Shown in pieces: positions 62,396 through 64,000 of a DNA stretch of 64,000 nucleotides. A program made the position numbers and the translations under genes. The DNA is taken from positions 222,813-286,812 of the forward strand of contig QQVO01000012.1 of assembly GCA_003388505.1 (NCBI GenBank). Direction: 5' to 3'. The notes under the pieces are model-generated. The model did no database searches. It was not told the origin of the DNA and was given only the letters and a program-made list of their open reading frames with translations. Positions within the stretch are counted from its first letter, which is position 1. Each line of letters starts with the position of its first letter. This DNA comes from Planctomycetota bacterium (lineage in GTDB: Bacteria > Planctomycetota > Planctomycetia > Planctomycetales > Planctomycetaceae).

Positions 62396-63883
62396 CTAGG
62401 GGAACAGGCCGCGCGCCAGTTTGGCCTCGGCGACGCGCGCGATGCCTTCGATCAACGCAGCAGTTCTGACATCGATGTTGCTGCGCGAAGCGCGGTCCAA
62501 CGCGCGATGAAAGGCATCCAGGAGAATGCGATGCAGCCGGCTGTTGATCTCGTCGAGAGTCCAGATGTAATTCTGCGTCCCCTGCACCCATTCGAAGTAG
62601 GAGACGGTGACGCCCCCGGCGTTGCCGATGACGTCTGGCAGCACGAACACGCCGCGGTTCTGCAAGATCTCATCAGCCTCCAATGTTGTTGGTCCATTGG
62701 CGCCTTCGGCCAGGATCTTGCATTGGATTCGCTCAGCGTTGTGCTCTGTGATCTGATTCTGCAGGGCCGCAGGCGCCAGGATGTCGCACGGCAGTTCGAG
62801 CAATTCTGCATTGGAAATCGCTTCCCCTTCGGGGTATCCCTGCAACACACGGTTCTCCTCGGCGTACGACAACAGCGAAGAGATCGAAAGCCCGTTCGGG
62901 TTGTAAATGGCGCCGGAGACGTCGCTGACGGCGATCACCTTGACTCCGAGTTCCTCCAGGAAACGGGCCGCGTTGCTGCCTACGTTGCCGAACCCCTGGA
63001 TCACAGCGGTCCCGCCTTTCAGATTCAGTTCGAGATGTTCCGCGGCTGCTTCGATCAGATACACCAGCCCGCGCCCAGTGGCCTCGCTCCGGCCCAGTGA
63101 TCCACCCAGGACGACCGGTTTCCCGGTCACCACAGTGGGCACGGTGTACCCGACTTGCTGGCTGTATGTATCCATCAGCCATGCCATGACTCTCTCGTTG
63201 GTGCCCATGTCCGGAGCGGGGATGTCTTTCTCCGGTCCGATCATGTCCAGGATTTCCGTCGTGTAGCGGCGGGTGAGTCGCTGCAATTCGTGACCGGTCA
63301 GGATCGTGGGATCGATGCGGACGCCCCCCTTCGCTCCGCCGAAGGGCAATCGCATCAGACCGCATTTCCACGTCATCCACATGGCCAAGGCGGAGACTTC
63401 TCCCAGGCTCACGTCTTCGTGATAACGGATGCCCCCTTTGGTCGGTCCCATGGTCAGGAGATGCTGGACTCGATAGCCGAACACAGTCTCGACTTCGAGG
63501 TAGTCGTCGCGTCGGAACGGGAAGGTGACGGCGAGTGTGCGCTGCGGAAAGAGCAACCGCTCTCTCAGATTGTCGTCCAGCCCCATGATCTGAGCGGCCT
63601 TGAGAAATTGCTGCTGGGCAAGCCGAAACATTGGCGAACGCCACTCTGCCTGTTCCGCCTCGGTCCGTTGGATCGCATACCTCAACGCGCGGGCCAACCG
63701 GTTGCCGTCGAGCCTGCCCTTCACCAGATAGGACTGTGCGCCTTCTTCGACCGCCTTGGCGGCCAGGTTGAGATCGTCCATTCCGGTGAGAACGACGACC
63801 GGAACGTTGCCGGCGGCGTCGAATACGCGCACAAAGGTCTCGAAGCCGCTGCTGTCCGGAAGGTTCAAATCCGAGTAACACAA
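62396..63883 (-). CDS. Glu/Leu/Phe/Val dehydrogenase with an in-frame partial response-regulator receiver at its N-terminus
   Basis: The C-terminal ~410 residues are a complete NAD(P)-glutamate dehydrogenase: RVQHLLTMGPTKGGIRYHED, CGLMRLPFGGAKGGVRIDP (catalytic Lys), PAPDMGTNERVMAW, the Rossmann GFGNVGSNAARFL, and ILAEGANGPTT. Residues 1-80 (TTG start) instead match the second half of a REC domain: phospho-acceptor Asp in SDLNLPDSSG, Thr in VVLTGMDD, Lys in YLVKGRLD, then ALRYAIQR. The first half of REC is not encoded upstream in any frame out to 64000; the in-frame upstream codons are open but unrelated. The enzyme may really start at ATG 63631 (MFRLAQQQF), leaving a REC remnant. Confidence 0.75.
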   Translation of the reverse strand: MCYSDLNLPDSSGFETFVRVFDAAGNVPVVVLTGMDDLNLAAKAVEEGAQSYLVKGRLDGNRLARALRYAIQRTEAEQAEWRSPMFRLAQQQFLKAAQIMGLDDNLRERLLFPQRTLAVTFPFRRDDYLEVETVFGYRVQHLLTMGPTKGGIRYHEDVSLGEVSALAMWMTWKCGLMRLPFGGAKGGVRIDPTILTGHELQRLTRRYTTEILDMIGPEKDIPAPDMGTNERVMAWLMDTYSQQVGYTVPTVVTGKPVVLGGSLGRSEATGRGLVYLIEAAAEHLELNLKGGTAVIQGFGNVGSNAARFLEELGVKVIAVSDVSGAIYNPNGLSISSLLSYAEENRVLQGYPEGEAISNAELLELPCDILAPAALQNQITEHNAERIQCKILAEGANGPTTLEADEILQNRGVFVLPDVIGNAGGVTVSYFEWVQGTQNYIWTLDEINSRLHRILLDAFHRALDRASRSNIDVRTAALIEGIARVAEAKLARGLFP

Positions 63884-64000
63884 AACTTGTCTGGAGTTGG
63901 TCTGGACAACGTGGTTGATTTTTGTATGAAACGTTCTGGTTTCAGACGGCTGGGACGCCGGGATGGGTGCGAGATTGGATCTGACGTTGGGGCCGAATCT

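Noticed and set aside
63860..63875. GGTTCAAATCC word considered as a tRNA T-loop
   Set aside because: It lies inside the dehydrogenase/REC frame and no acceptor or anticodon stem can be drawn. No other T-loop word in the window gave a cloverleaf.

Overview
The window is G+C-rich chromosomal DNA from a member of the Planctomycetota, most likely the order Planctomycetales; genus and species cannot be fixed from sequence alone. Evidence for this assignment is the density of lineage-typical families: DUF1501 Tat-exported proteins, DUF1573, CRTAC1/ASPIC-UnbV proteins, PQQ-propeller proteins, a MoxR–DUF58–BatA/vWA cluster, TPR proteins carrying RNA polymerase alpha C-terminal domains, and a ribosomal protein L17 with an acidic tail. 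Spacers are full of short dispersed repeats rather than insertion sequences. I saw no rRNA, tRNA, CRISPR array, prophage or complete transposon.

Layout. 1–1.2 kb: 3' end of rplQ and a small metallopeptidase-like gene. 1.4–11.7 kb: mixed housekeeping genes (secretin-domain protein, DUF1501, ferredoxin-NADP reductase, pyrophosphatase, MutM, SIS protein, orphan ParD-like antitoxin, PPi-dependent phosphofructokinase, GATase-like protein, NHL propeller). 11.7–17.3 kb: apparent electron-transfer/secretory cluster with a small secreted Cys protein, a membrane-anchored five-heme cytochrome with TPRs, and a CRTAC1 protein. 17.3–25.5 kb: membrane protein, BatA/vWA protein, POT transporter, DUF1573, plsY. 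25.5–35.3 kb: nrdR with a PQQ-propeller partner, TPR–tandem alphaCTD protein, DtxR/MntR regulator, thioredoxin-TPR, a small cytochrome c bracketed by a promoter and a terminator, polyprenyl synthase, moaC and a PfkB kinase.

35.5–56.5 kb is a long minus-strand block. Reading downstream it runs: sulfatase-like protein, MoxR ATPase, DUF58, BatA/vWA, a second vWA protein, a large membrane protein, a coiled-coil secreted protein, another secreted protein, an NPCBM protein, an intact HtrA protease and two catalytically degenerate HtrA relatives. The block looks like one envelope system: a MoxR AAA+ ATPase acting on vWA/DUF58 proteins, with periplasmic quality-control proteins at its end.

56.7–64 kb: rpsU, gltX, then a candidate natural-product or metal-related locus (MNIO/DUF692 enzyme, unknown partner protein with a winged-helix-like end, ABC-exporter-type membrane protein lacking its ATPase). 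It ends with a glutamate dehydrogenase whose reading frame carries the C-terminal part of a response-regulator receiver domain.

The most unusual features are the MNIO locus, the row of HtrA paralogues with graded loss of the catalytic triad, the TPR–alphaCTD fusion, 7-nt tandem repeats ending right at two start codons, and at least five families of dispersed inverted repeats that also sit between genes of the MoxR/vWA block.
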